Below, one piece after another: positions 33,392-42,238 of a DNA stretch of 64,000 nt. A model generated the notes under the pieces. It saw only the letters and a list, made by a program, of their open reading frames with translations, was not told the origin of the DNA and did not search any database. Origin of the DNA: Shinisaurus crocodilurus (Eukaryota; Chordata; Lepidosauria; Squamata; Shinisauridae); the NCBI GenBank assembly GCA_021292165.1, contig CM037880.1, positions 28,480,232 to 28,544,231 on the forward strand, in the 5' to 3' direction. Numbering within the stretch: the stretch's first letter is position 1; every line of letters begins with the position of its first letter. A program made the position numbers and the translations under genes.

Positions 33392-34969
33392 AATATTACT
33401 AGTGAGACCCGCAACAAAATGTTCCAGTGTGGAGTGCTCCTGTACCTTTTTTCAGGATACTCCATTATGTTCTCCCCCCCCCCCCCCATCAGTCCACATT
33501 CCTCTAAGCCTGCTGATCCTTCCTGTGTGTGTTTGGCGCAAGGCTGGCTACATAAGGAAGAACGTACCTGGAGAATGAGTTCACTATAGGATTAATTAGA
33601 ACAAAGTTCAAATTGTCTCTCTCTGTAAAACATGAAAGACTTACTTTACACATGGATCTTTTCTTCTTTTTATGAATATCTGTTCACATTTTTCTTCTAG
33701 GATTACGGTCTTACTCCAAAATACGTAACTAAACGAAATGAAGAAGTAAAGAGAGCTCAGGAAGAGTATGATGCCTTTGTCAAGGAAACTCTCAGACAAA
33801 AAGCCATGAAACGGCTCACTGATGAAGAGAGGGAAAGTGTTCTTGAGGTACATGGGCTGACTTCAATGAGAAAGTCTCAGGAATAAAAAAATACATTGTA
33901 TATCCCTACAGGCAAAAAACAAAACATTACAATTGGGATGGGTAGATTTTCACTAGATGGAGCTGTAGAATAGTTATATGTAGGATTGAGCAAGTCATTG
34001 GATGTGACAGAAATTTCAGTAAGTGTTACAAAGTCCATTTTATAATGTAGACTCCATATCAACAGGCCTGTGGCTTACGCTGGCTCAGCTTGTCTATACA
34101 TAGCCATCATGACTAGTAGCCATTGACAACCTTATCCTCCATGAATTTGCCTAGTCTCTATTTAAAGCCATCCAAGTTGGTGGCCATCACTATATCTTGT
34201 GGTAGAATTCCATCAGTTAACTATGTGCTGTGTGAAGAAGTGCTTCCTTTTATCTGCCTGTGGCTTACGCTGGCTCAGCTTGTCTGAGCATAGAAAGCTA
34301 AGCAGGGTCAAGCCTGGTTATTACTTGGATGGGAGACCCCTCCTCTAGTTTCCTGCATTGAGCAGGGGGTTGGACTCAATAGCCTTGTAGGCTCCTTCCA
34401 ACTCTATGAAATCTATGAAATCTATGAAATCATGCTCATCATCCTATCATATTAGTGGGCCACTGTACAACATAATTGAAATTAGAAGCCTATTGAAAGT
34501 TCTTGCCCGACTTTAAGGAATAATCTGTGGCCTATTTTCACTTTTTTCTTATATTACGGAGCAGGGAAAATACTATTGTTCAGTGCAATCCTATTCATGT
34601 TTACTCTGAGATAAATCCCCCTTTGTTCAATGGCCCTTGCTCACAGGAAGAGATGTGTATAGGATTGTGCTATTAGACTGCAATCCTATACATGTGTACT
34701 CAGAAGTAAGCTGCATTGAGTTACTCAGCCTGCCTGTATTTTCATATAATGTTACTGCATACTAATTCTTCTTTTTTTCCCTATACTCAATACAGGGTCT
34801 CAAGAAGAACTGGGAAGAAGTGCATCAGACATTCCAAAACCTTTCAGTAGAAATAGATACAATACCAAAGAAGCTTCACAAAGAGAGGCTGGAAACACAG
34901 ATGAAACAGTTGGAACATGACATTCAGACAATTGAGAAACACAGAGTTATTTATATCGCAAACAAATGA
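27771..34969 (+). CDS. ENKUR: Enkurin, complete gene in five coding exons
   Basis: Coding exons 27771-27847, 30369-30514, 32212-32438, 33701-33847 and 34796-34969 join in frame with GT/AG borders to 771 bases, giving 256 residues, the human length. The family's conserved blocks appear in order: VPSPKDFLQKHSK (exon 2), TDHPLMGIQ and NVIMGVAKKP (exon 3), SGLVPKY (exon 3), then a coiled, charged C-terminal enkurin domain including the KRLTDEERE and GLKKNWEEVH blocks and EHDIQTIEKH (exons 4-5). Enkurin is known as an adaptor of TRPC channels in sperm and as an inner protein of ciliary doublet microtubules, with a role in left-right patterning. The C-terminal domain carries the calmodulin/IQ-type region in characterised homologues. 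No frameshift is seen. The X-box at 25.8 kb fits ciliary regulation. Confidence 0.96.
27848..30368 (+). other. ENKUR intron 1
   Basis: It contains the SINE at 28930-29115. The rest (27850-28920 and 29120-30360) shows no other confident feature; a degenerate GTGCAATCC-family piece is at about 28165-28225. Confidence 0.6.
28930..29115 (+). mobile_element. tRNA-derived SINE, second family, full head
   Basis: A tRNA-Ala-like head with A box (TGGTAGAGCACATGC) and B box (GGTTCAAACCCC), then the body CCTGCCTGAAGCCCTGGGAA and the end GACTCAGTATAAGGCAGCTT. Confidence 0.85.
30369..30514 (+). CDS. ENKUR: ENKUR coding exon 2
   Basis: 146 bases after a TTAAAG acceptor. It encodes YVSTFKPYVK through VPSPKDFLQKHSK and ends one base into a codon before GTAAGT. 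Confidence 0.95.
30595..30812 (-). mobile_element. Degenerate tRNA-derived SINE
   Basis: Minus-strand order of head (TTGAATCCAGGTCTC on plus, B-box complement) and body with CCTGTAAGATG is retained but diverged; it sits in ENKUR intron 2. Confidence 0.55.
30815..32211 (+). other. ENKUR intron 2 remainder
   Basis: No additional confident feature. A short plus-strand frame near 31425-31545 contains a Cys-x2-Cys and distal His pattern but has no flanking splice logic. Confidence 0.45.
32212..32438 (+). CDS. ENKUR: ENKUR coding exon 3
   Basis: 227 bases between AACAG and GTATGT. It holds the highly conserved TDHPLMGIQ, TNAANVIMGVAKKP and SGLVPKYLKKK blocks. Confidence 0.96.
33122..33253. mobile_element. 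hAT-like hairpin MITE
   Basis: Starts CAGGGGTGGGCAACTTG and shows internal arms CCTCCAGATGTTTT and AAAACATCTGGAGG. The right terminus is degenerate and no target duplication was found. Confidence 0.6.
33348..33387 (+). repeat. (TG)n microsatellite
   Basis: About 20 uninterrupted TG units in ENKUR intron 3. Confidence 0.95.
33701..33847 (+). CDS. ENKUR: ENKUR coding exon 4
   Basis: 147 bases after TTCTTCTAG. It encodes DYGLTPKYVTKRNEEVKRAQEE and KRLTDEERESVLE, the first half of the enkurin domain, ending before GTACAT. Confidence 0.96.
34064..34095 (+). mobile_element. 5S-SINE head fragment fused to a repeat
   Basis: The first 32 bases of the 5S-type SINE (GGCCTGTGGCTTACGCTGG...) stop at CTTGTCT and join directly to the repeat starting ATACATAGCCATCATGAC. 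The joint has no poly-A or duplication. Confidence 0.65.
34098..34255 (+). repeat. LINE-like 3' repeat, copy 1 (pair with 36110-36267)
   Basis: A 158-base segment (CATGACTAGTAGCCATTGAC through AAGAAGTGCTTCCTTTTATC) nearly identical to 36110-36267. Both are followed at the same base by the 5S-type SINE. Confidence 0.8.
34256..34430 (+). mobile_element. 5S rRNA-derived SINE, copy 2
   Basis: Full copy with AAGCTAAGCAGGGT and TACTTGGATGGGAGACC and the CR1-like tail, ending in three ATCTATGAA units. It lies in ENKUR intron 4. Confidence 0.85.
34578..34690. repeat. AGTAAG-type palindromic MITE
   Basis: GTGCAATCCTATTCATGTTTA and TGTGTATAGGATTGTGC are inverted arms. Related units lie at 42653, 42790, 43565 and 44760. 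Confidence 0.6.
34796..34969 (+). CDS. ENKUR: ENKUR coding exon 5 (stop TGA)
   Basis: 174 bases after CAATACAG. It encodes GLKKNWEEVH through EKHRVIYIANK, finishing the enkurin domain, with stop at 34967-34969. Confidence 0.96.
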   Translation, partial: GLKKNWEEVHQTFQNLSVEIDTIPKKLHKERLETQMKQLEHDIQTIEKHRVIYIANK

Positions 34970-35149
34970 GGACATCATTATGGGGAAAAACATTGTGAGA
35001 TGAAAACAAAGTTTACTTTCAGTAGGGAAACAAGAATACCTTTATATTCAACTGTAGAAAAGTACTTAAATTTTAATAAGTCATAGTATCATAGAACCTT
35101 ACCATATTTTACATTTTGAATGTTTTTTAAATATATATTTCTTTTTTAC

Positions 35150-35155
35150 AATAAA
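35150..35155 (+). terminator. Candidate ENKUR polyadenylation signal
   Basis: AATAAA 181 bases past the stop, followed by T-rich DNA. A second AATAAA lies at 35268-35273. Confidence 0.6.
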
Positions 35156-35279
35156 TATATTTATTTTCCTCCTCAGGTTGTTCAATTAGCTATAAGGACT
35201 TCTAAAGTTTTCGGTTCTCTTTATAACATGTAACATCATGTATGGTGATAATTCAACTAGATGTGTAAATAAAAAGAGG

Positions 35280-35625
35280 GTGGGAATCATTTGTGAGACA
35301 GTTAATAAAGAGATGCTGACACTTACCTTAAAGCTCCAAGTCCCTTATATTTATGGTTTAGTTTCTACATAATGGGTTATATCCAACATATATATATAAT
35401 TGTTGCTAACAGAAAAGTTATGAGTTGGTGTTGTACAACCAGTGCAGGCAACACCTAACCTAATAAAATCATTATGAGTTGTGGAATGATTTGCAGAACA
35501 GCTTGCACAACATGGCCAGTGGATAGGAGTTGTAGTCCAGATTTGGGAAGGCTGCTAGGGACTTATAGTTAATTAAAGGTATGAAAGTACTTCTCAAGAA
35601 GCTGAATACATCCCTTCGATTATAA
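35280..35625. other. Intergenic DNA downstream of ENKUR
   Basis: Nothing recognised. Confidence 0.4.
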
Positions 35626-35629
35626 ATGG

Positions 35630-35748
35630 TGTGATTTATTTATTGTATTTATATCCCGCCTTTTTCCTCTGCAAGGAACCCAAGGGGGCTTACATGATCC
35701 TCCTCCTATCCATTTTATCCTCACAACCCTGTGAGGTAGGTTAGAAAT
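35630..35748 (-). mobile_element. tRNA-derived SINE, 5'-truncated
   Basis: Only the 3' half in the minus orientation is present (ATTTATATCCCGCC tail and AACCCTGTGAGGTAGG body). Confidence 0.75.
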
Positions 35749-35937
35749 TAAACTAGACCACCTGTTTTTCATTATGAACAGAAGAGCCCTGCTGGTGCTG
35801 GATCAAATGAAAGACCCAGCTAGTCCAGCACTGTATTCCTTCAACAGCCAAATAAACACCTATGAGAAGTCTACAAAGAGGACATGAGCACAACTGTAGC
35901 ACCCTCCCGCTCATGTTCCCTAGTAAATGCTATAGAG

Positions 35938-36073
35938 CAGGGCTCTCCAATATTGGGTCCCCAGATGTTGCTGGACTACAGCTCCCAGAATCCCTTGACA
36001 TTAGCCATGCTGGCTGGGTATGCTGGGAGCTGTAGGCCAGCAACGTCTGGGGACCCAAGGTTGGAGAGCCCTG
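35938..36073. mobile_element. hAT MITE with near-perfect 8-bp duplication
   Basis: A 136-bp palindrome with ends CAGGGCTCTCCAA and TTGGAGAGCCCTG, flanked by CTATAGAG and ATATAGAG (7 of 8 bases). Confidence 0.85.
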
Positions 36074-36109
36074 ATATAGAGGCATACTGCCTTTGGTAGT
36101 GGGAGTAAT

Positions 36110-36267
36110 ACATAGCCATCATGACTAGTAGCCATTGACAACCTTATCCTCCATGAATTTGCCTAGTCTCTATTTAAAGCCATCCAAGTTGGTGGCCATC
36201 ACTATATCTTGTGGTAGAATTCCATCAGTTAACTATGTGCTGTGTGAAGAAGTGCTTCCTTTTATCT
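36110..36267 (+). repeat. LINE-like 3' repeat, copy 2
   Basis: Near-identical to 34098-34255. The repeat appears to resume after the SINE (AATCTCCCACCATTCATTG at 36433), so the SINE is inserted in it. Confidence 0.75.
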
Positions 36268-36432
36268 GCCTGTGGCTTACGCTGGCTCAGCTTATCAGCA
36301 TGGAAAGCTAAGCAGGGTCAAGCCTGGTTATTACTTGGATGGGAGACCCCTCCTCTAGTTTCCTGCATTGAGCAGGGGGTTGGACTTGATAGCCTTGTAG
36401 GCTCCTTCCAACTATTATCTATGAAATCTATG
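36268..36432 (+). mobile_element. 5S rRNA-derived SINE, copy 3
   Basis: Same structure as copy 2 and the same insertion point in the flanking repeat. A two-base deletion in the CTTATCAGCATGG part distinguishes it. Confidence 0.85.
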
Positions 36433-36479
36433 AATCTCCCACCATTCATTGTCATTACATAATCATTGGTGTGGCAGGC

Positions 36480-37279
36480 CCGGACCTTGAACACCACAGT
36501 GGAACAGGATGCTCTTCTCTACTTGATGCACATGGAAGCATTGATCCAATCAACATATGGAGCAGGCATATCTCTTTCCATTTAAAACAGATGTGTACTC
36601 TTTCATGAAGGTCATCAGTACTGCTGATTACAGGGGGAAAGTTGCTATAATGAAAACCATTTGTGCTACAAACACAAGGAAAACATTCTTATTCAATTCT
36701 CTCTCCAGGAAGTTTGACAAAATACATTTAGAGAATCCTAAGAATGTTGCTCTATCTATATTTATATGTAAAAAATTGCCAGCAATGGAAGCTGCAGTGT
36801 TTTTAAATTGGCTCATATGCCGTTAGTATAGCAAAAGCAACAAAGGTGAATAAACACCATTAAGATTTCATTAGAATTCTTCCTTTTATTAGAATGAAGG
36901 GAATACTAAGAACAAATTCCAATATGTTTTTATAGGGCAAACTGACTCTCATTGCTATTTGGCATATCTTGACTCACATCAGTTTTGAACATATGAAGCC
37001 TTAGATCCTTGGCCTATCCCAGTATCAGTTCCCCAAGATTTCAGGTAAAAGTCTTTCTAAGCCCTGAACCCCAAGATCTTTCAACTGTACATTGAATCTG
37101 GGAGCTTCTACATGTACTCTATGATCGAGGCCTCATTCACACTGAGATGATTAACCTGTATCTGAGGTCCAAGCTACATACTCCATTCATTGCAAGACTA
37201 CATTGATTAACATGTCTGGCTGCTGATTTAAATAGCATCCATGAATTTTTGTTTCATGTTCATTGGATGCCACAACAAC
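36480..37279. other. Intergenic DNA, nothing recognised
   Basis: No gene or clear repeat was recognised. Confidence 0.4.
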
Positions 37280-37592
37280 TTTTTAATAAGGGTTTGTCTA
37301 AGTCGGCTAAGTGATATAATACGTACCACTAATGCTTCTCTTACCCATATGTTTTGGCAATGTCCAACAGTTGCCTCTTTGGGGGAGGAAGTCATAATAT
37401 GGATAAATTTAATATTGGAATGCTCTTTGATATTTACTGAACATGTTCTTTTAAATTATTTGCCTGTTGCTTGGAAGTTAATGCAAGGTCAATGTAAACG
37501 GATTTTCCACACCCTTTTGACAGCTAAAAGACTGATATTACAGCACTGGAAAGATAAACATCCACCTCCTATAACATAATGGATTGGAGGAC
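37280..37592 (+). pseudogene. L1-type LINE ORF2 C-terminal fragment, copy 1
   Basis: The plus-strand frame ends like L1 ORF2: an HMFWQCP motif, then LLTAKRLILQHWKDK. It is interrupted by the solo LTR at 37593 and continues into 3' UTR after 38285. Confidence 0.75.
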
Positions 37593-38284
37593 TGTGATGT
37601 TATGTTATTTGGGTTTAAATTTAAAGTGTATAGGTGGTGAGTATAATGTGTTTTTGTATAGAGCATATGATTAGAAGCATGCATTCCTGCTCTGTGTGTT
37701 ATGTTAGGTGAGTGAGTAAGGATGGGCAGGAAGAATGGTGTATTCACATATGTGACATGATTGGCTGAAAGAGTGAGAAAGGGGTAGAGCCTGTGTTATA
37801 TAAACAGTGGGTGGTGCTATTCAGGCAGGTTTAGAGGTTTTGGGGGGGTTGCAGGAGTGAGAGAAATGCGAAGTGCTGTCTGGGAGACTGTGAAGCTGAC
37901 TGGAGAGTTGAGCAATTATATTAGGATTATTAAGTTTAGCTAGTGAGTGCAGGGATTGATACTGGGAACAGTTGTTGAGGGAGGATTGGTACTAGGATAA
38001 GATAGTACATTATTTAAGATTATCTGAAACTTACACATGAAACTTATTTCCAGAACTTGTTGTGTTTTAAAATAAACTTTTCTTTCTTATTTGAAATAGT
38101 CTGTGTGGGAAGCTGTGCTTATTGTACTGGTCAAAGAGGTGTAAGGTAGGGATTAGACATCCCAAAGTCAGTGTGAGAAGGGTAAGAGTTAGTGGAAAAG
38201 AAACCCCCAACCTTACGTAAGCGCACCCAGAGATCCCAATAAGGAGGGCAAGCTTGAGGGTCTACTGAGGGGTTGGATATGACA
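37593..38284 (+). mobile_element. Solo LTR with AGGAC target duplication
   Basis: 692 bp from TGTGATGTTATG to GGATATGACA, flanked by AGGAC at 37588-37592 and 38285-38289. It has a TATATAAA box at 37797-37804 and AATAAA at 38071-38076, so it reads in the plus direction. It splits an L1 3' end. Confidence 0.9.
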
Positions 38285-38556
38285 AGGACCTAATTACACT
38301 TTCAACATATGGGTGGTATTTAGATGCCACCTGCAAATGGATAAACATGGATATTTAGTCTACCTTTTTTGAAGCTTATGCATAATTGTTTTTATTGATA
38401 GCTGTGTTTTCATACATATATATATACTCATAGGTACATATTTCATATGTACCTATTGTAAGTGATTCATTTCAATTTATGTAAGACATTCGTATTTTTC
38501 TTCTAATGATTTTGTTTTGTTGAAATTCACAATAAAAAATTAATTTTTAAAAATAG
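38285..38556 (+). mobile_element. L1 3' UTR, continuation of copy 1
   Basis: CTTTCAACATATGGGTGGTA and AGATGCCACCTGCAAATGG match the 53960-54188 segment; it ends in an A-rich AATAAAAAATTAA tail. Confidence 0.7.
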
Positions 38557-38699
38557 CATCTATGGATAAGGCCCAATCAGAAATGGGACTGTGTCACATG
38601 GGGAGGGGTTTCCCCCAGTGTAATGATCTCTTCACTGTTTTTGAGGCAGGAGCTGTTTTGGCTCTTAGCCACTAGGTGGCCTTTCCCAATTTTTGTTTA

Positions 38700-38918
38700 T
38701 TTATTTATTTATTATATTTCTACCCCACCATTTTTCCTGCAAGGAAGACAAGGCGGCTTACAGAATCCTCCTCCGTTTTATCCTCACAACAACCCTGTGA
38801 GGTAGGTTAGGCTGAGAGTCAGTGACTGGCCCAAAGTCACCCAGTGGGTTTCATTGTTGAGCGGGGACTAGAACCCGGATCTCCCGAGTCCCAGTCCAAC
38901 ACTCTCACCACTGGGGGG
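38700..38918 (-). mobile_element. tRNA-derived SINE
   Basis: Well-preserved minus-strand copy with the ATTTATTTATT tail at 38698 and the tRNA head (GAACCCGGATCTCCCGAGTC on plus) at its right. Confidence 0.85.
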
Positions 38919-39094
38919 AAGACTTTCCCCACCCCCAAGTCAAGCGGAAACACTGTGCATTGGACTCTGAGACAGCCCTTTCGGGGGCCTCTCCACATTG
39001 TCCAAGCAAAGCCTCATCATCAGTCATTCACCGAGCAGGCAAATTCCTACAGACTCACTTGGTGCTTGGAGTGGGATGGGTCTTTTCATAGAAT

Positions 39095-39256
39095 TCATAG
39101 ATCATAGAGTTGGAAGGAGCCTACAAGGCCATCGAGTCCAACCCCCTGCTCAATGCAGGAAACTAGAGGTGGGGTCTCCCATCCAAGTAATAACCAGGCC
39201 TGACCCTGCTTAGCTTTCCACACTCAGACAAGCTGAGCCAGCGTAAGCCACAGGCC
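39095..39256 (-). mobile_element. 5S rRNA-derived SINE, copy 4
   Basis: The inverted copy contains the complements of AAGCTAAGCAGGGT and TACTTGGATGGGAGACC and the CR1-like tail, with the ATAGATTCATAG-type terminal repeats at its left. Confidence 0.85.
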
Positions 39257-39259
39257 TGT

Positions 39260-39785
39260 GCTTCCTCATCATGCTCTCTCTCGCAGCCAATTTCCCCTCC
39301 ATTTTCAGCGCCAGTGCAGCCCACCACTGCAGTTAGCCAAACACATTGCTCCTTGCCTCTAGGGCTCCTCTCCCATCACAGCTAATTGGCTGATTACACC
39401 TGCATTCTCCTCTTCCCTGCTCCCACCAGCCACCTTACAGCTGATGAGTTGCAGATCTCCAGGCCCCCACCCCTGAAACCTCTTCCAATAGCCCAGATCA
39501 CAGCAGCTTGCCCATCGCTAAAGCAAACAGGGCAAAGCTAGAGATCCTCTGGTGAGAGTGGGCCAGCTGCTGCAAAAAGAGTGAGTGCGTGAATGAGGAA
39601 GAGGGATACAGCAAGCCGCACTTGAGGTGATCCGGAGTTACTGGTGACCCTCAGATCTTCCAGTGAAGAACACTGCTCCAGGCACAACAACAAAAAACCC
39701 TCCCGCATTCTTCTGTTCTTTCACTGATAAGCAAGAAGATGCCTTGAAGGAGGTAGTGGTGCAGCCACTCCTGAAAAACCCTCCC
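39260..39785. other. Intergenic DNA, nothing recognised
   Basis: C/A-rich single-copy-looking sequence without a recognisable gene. Confidence 0.4.
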
Positions 39786-39789
39786 TGGA

Positions 39790-40640
39790 TCCAGAGATCT
39801 ATAATATTGTCTGGTCACAAATACTGTTTCTGAACAAGGTGCTTGAAAGGGTGGTCGCGATCCAGCTGCAGGTATTGTTGAATGAAACGGATTACTTTGA
39901 TCCTTTCCTGTCTGGGTTCTGGGCAGAATTGACCTTGGTCGCCCTGATGGATGATCTTTGGGAGAGGGACAGCGGAATACGACCGTTACTTCTTCTTGAT
40001 CTCTGCAGCTTTTGATACTGTTGACCATGGTATCCTCCTCTCCTGGACCATCTCTGGGAGTCGGGGGCACCATTTTACAGTGGTTTGGCTCTTACTTACA
40101 GGATTGGTTTCAGAAAATAACATTGGTGGACTGTCCCACAAGCTCCCTGGCAGCTGAACTGTGGGGTGCCACAGGGTACTATTTTGTCCCCAGTGTTGTT
40201 CAATATCTGTATGAAGCTGTTGTGAGCAGTCATTGGGAGACTGGGGGCAAGGTGTCGTCAGTATGTTGATGACATACAGCTGTATTTCTTCATAACGTCT
40301 GAGTCAGGAGAGGCCATGCCCATTCTGAACCAGTGCCTGGATGCAGTTATTGGCTGGATGAAGACCAATAAATTAAAGCGGGATCCTGGTAAGGCAGAGA
40401 CCCCATGGGTGGGTGATTCCCAGGTCTAGGAATTGGGTTGTTTACCTGTTCTGGATGGAGTTGCACTCCCTCTAAAGGAATAGGTCCACAGTTTGGTGGT
40501 GCTCCTGAATCCATTTTTGTCACTGGAAGTCCAGGTTACCTCAGTGAACTATCTGACGAAGAGGTCTCTAGTCATCGTGTAATCCATAGCTGCCCAGCTG
40601 GAATCTATGGATTGGATGCGGCTGAACTTAAGTCACACTG
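39790..40640 (+). pseudogene. L2/CR1-clade LINE reverse transcriptase fragment, copy 2
   Basis: Same segment as 17340-17960 (the start CTGGTCACAAATACTGTTTC is shared). RT blocks ALVALMDD, a FDTVDHGILL block and CGATGCCACAGGGTAC-type DNA are present in shifted frames. It extends 3' to the GATGGAGTTGCACTCCCTCT block also seen at 52355. Confidence 0.75.
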
Positions 40641-40700
40641 TAATCAATGGGGTGTTAGTCATGACTTATATCCCACTGATTTCAGTGGGAACCACATGCA
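40595..40700. repeat. Degenerate palindromic MITE (ATCCATAG / CACTGATTTCAGTGGG)
   Basis: Resembles the GGTTGGATCC family loop and arm (CTTAGTATGGATATTAG), overlapping the LINE end. Weak. Confidence 0.35.
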
Positions 40701-40840
40701 ACTCACTTAGTATGGATATTAGTATGTGCATAGGATTGCAGCCTTAGAGCCAGCTGAGCTAAGTCCCATAGAAATCTGTGGGGCAGTACCCAGTAACACA
40801 GGTAGTAGAGTGTATGTACTGAGAGTGCCTGTCATTAGAG

Positions 40841-40963
40841 CAGCCTCCCCCAACCTGGCACTCCCCCCCCAAAATGTGTTGGGACTGCAACCCCCATAAT
40901 TCCCCAGACATCATGGAAGTTATAGTCCAACACATCTGGAGGGTGCTGGGCTTGGGGAGGCTG
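40841..40963. mobile_element. hAT MITE
   Basis: Ends CAGCCTCCCCCAACC and CTTGGGGAGGCTG are inverted repeats. The flanks CATTAGAG and GGTTAGAG match at 6 of 8 bases. Confidence 0.7.
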
Positions 40964-40984
40964 GGTTAGAGTGTAAGAATGTGG

Positions 40985-41515
40985 TGTAGTGGTTAAAGCC
41001 AGTGAGATGTAGTGGTTAGCCTAGACTAAAGCATTGGACTGGGACTTGGGAGACTGAGGTTCTAGTCCCTACTCAGCCATGAAGTAGTCCAACCCTCAGC
41101 CCTAAGGTCCTACCTCACAGGGTTTGTTGTGAGGATAAAATGGAGAGGGGGACCATGCAGGGGCATAGACTTCTCAATTTCTTGGGGTGGGGCTAAACAG
41201 CTGGTTGCCCATAGGGGGCTTTGCAAATTCTAGGAAATCCCCACCCCACCCCGTAGTTTACACCCGTTCTCACTCTTCTCTTCCCTACACTTTCTTCCAC
41301 CCCTTCTCTCTCTCTTTCTCTTTCTCTCTCAGACACACACCCTGGAGGTAATTTAGATTCCCCCCCCCCGCAAACACGTAACAGCTGGTTGCCTGGAGGG
41401 GGCTTTGCCAATTCTGGGAAATCCCGGAGGGGGCTTGAGCCCCCCCCCCCCGTAGTTTACGCCCCTGGGACCATGTACACAGCCCTGGGCTCCTTGGAGG
41501 AAATATAAACGTTAA
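40985..41515 (+). mobile_element. tRNA-derived SINE split by a hAT element
   Basis: Head and body run from 40985 to 41157, then resume at 41468 (GGACCATGTACACAGC) to the AAAC tail. The B box GGTTCTAGTCC is at about 41059. Confidence 0.8.
41158..41467. mobile_element. hAT element with perfect GGACCATG duplication
   Basis: Ends CAGGGGCATAGAC and GTTTACGCCCCTG; flanked by GGACCATG at 41150-41157 and 41468-41475. It contains an internal near-duplicate around CAGCTGGTTGCC (41201 and 41381). Confidence 0.9.
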
Positions 41516-41539
41516 CAAACAAACAAACAAACAAACAAA
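41513..41539 (+). repeat. (AAAC)n short tandem repeat
   Basis: About six units forming the tail of the SINE. Confidence 0.9.
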
Positions 41540-41949
41540 TCCCTGCCCAGCTATTTAGCTCAGGGGAGGACCAGCCAGTCACGGTCTCTCAGTCAGCCTA
41601 ACCCACCTGACAGGGTTGTTGAAAGGAGAAAATGGGGTGTGAAGTGAGCGGAAAGAGAGAACCACGGGTGCTGCCAGGGCGAACTATGGCTCATCATAAA
41701 CCATGTCAAATTATCTATTATCTACCTAATTTATTTCGGGGGGGGTCCGGGTCATTGGAGGGAGGGCAGTCCTCTACATCAGCTTCTTCTAGAACTGGAT
41801 GGCGGGGGAAAGACGGAGCCAAGCCGGGCCTGGAGAGCTTTTGAGGATAACGCGAGGAGCGCAAGCGAGCAGCCACGTCGGTGCGAGAGCGCCTTCCTTG
41901 CCCCGGCCTCTTGCGTGGCGACGACTCCCGCTCGCCTCCTGCCCGACCA

Positions 41950-42030
41950 AAGAGGAGGAGGAGGAGGAGGAGGCGCCTCCTTTGCCGCCGCCTCCTCCTC
42001 CTCTTCTCTCCTCCTCCTCCTCCTCGGCTC
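41950..42030. repeat. Opposed (GGA)n and (TCC)n tracts
   Basis: A run of about seven GGA units is followed about 35 bases later by two runs of CTC/TCC units. The arms are mutually complementary, so a hairpin in the 5' UTR or promoter DNA is possible. Confidence 0.75.
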
Positions 42031-42172
42031 TCGAGGTTTTCCGTGCAGCCCGCCCGCCACATCCGACCGGAGCAGGGGGGAAAAGAAAAGAAGGCCGGGC
42101 TTGAGCGCCCACGCTTTCCCTCCAAATCTCTTAGGTTTTCTCCTCGAGACTCTGGCCAGCCCCCTTCGGAAG

Positions 42173-42238
42173 ATGGCCGGGCTAAACAGCAAGACTAGCA
42201 CAGCGGAGGCGCCGGGACGCAGCGGCCGAGGGGTCGTG
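42173..42238 (+). CDS. PRTFDC1: PRTFDC1 coding exon 1
   Basis: Starts ATG at 42173 and encodes [10 protein letters not shown]...GRGVV, 22 codons, ending before GTAAAT. The GRGVV junction matches the family; the preceding residues are variable in this gene. The frame is open upstream, but the ATG fits the usual start. Confidence 0.88.

Larger units (their letters stand above)
32439..33700 (+). other. ENKUR intron 3
   Basis: It contains two degenerate AGTAAG-type palindromic pieces (about 32640-32720 and 32927-32999), a hAT-like hairpin and a TG microsatellite. Confidence 0.55.

Noticed and set aside
33339..33589. Open frames rich in Cys-Val
   Set aside because: Translation of a TG microsatellite.
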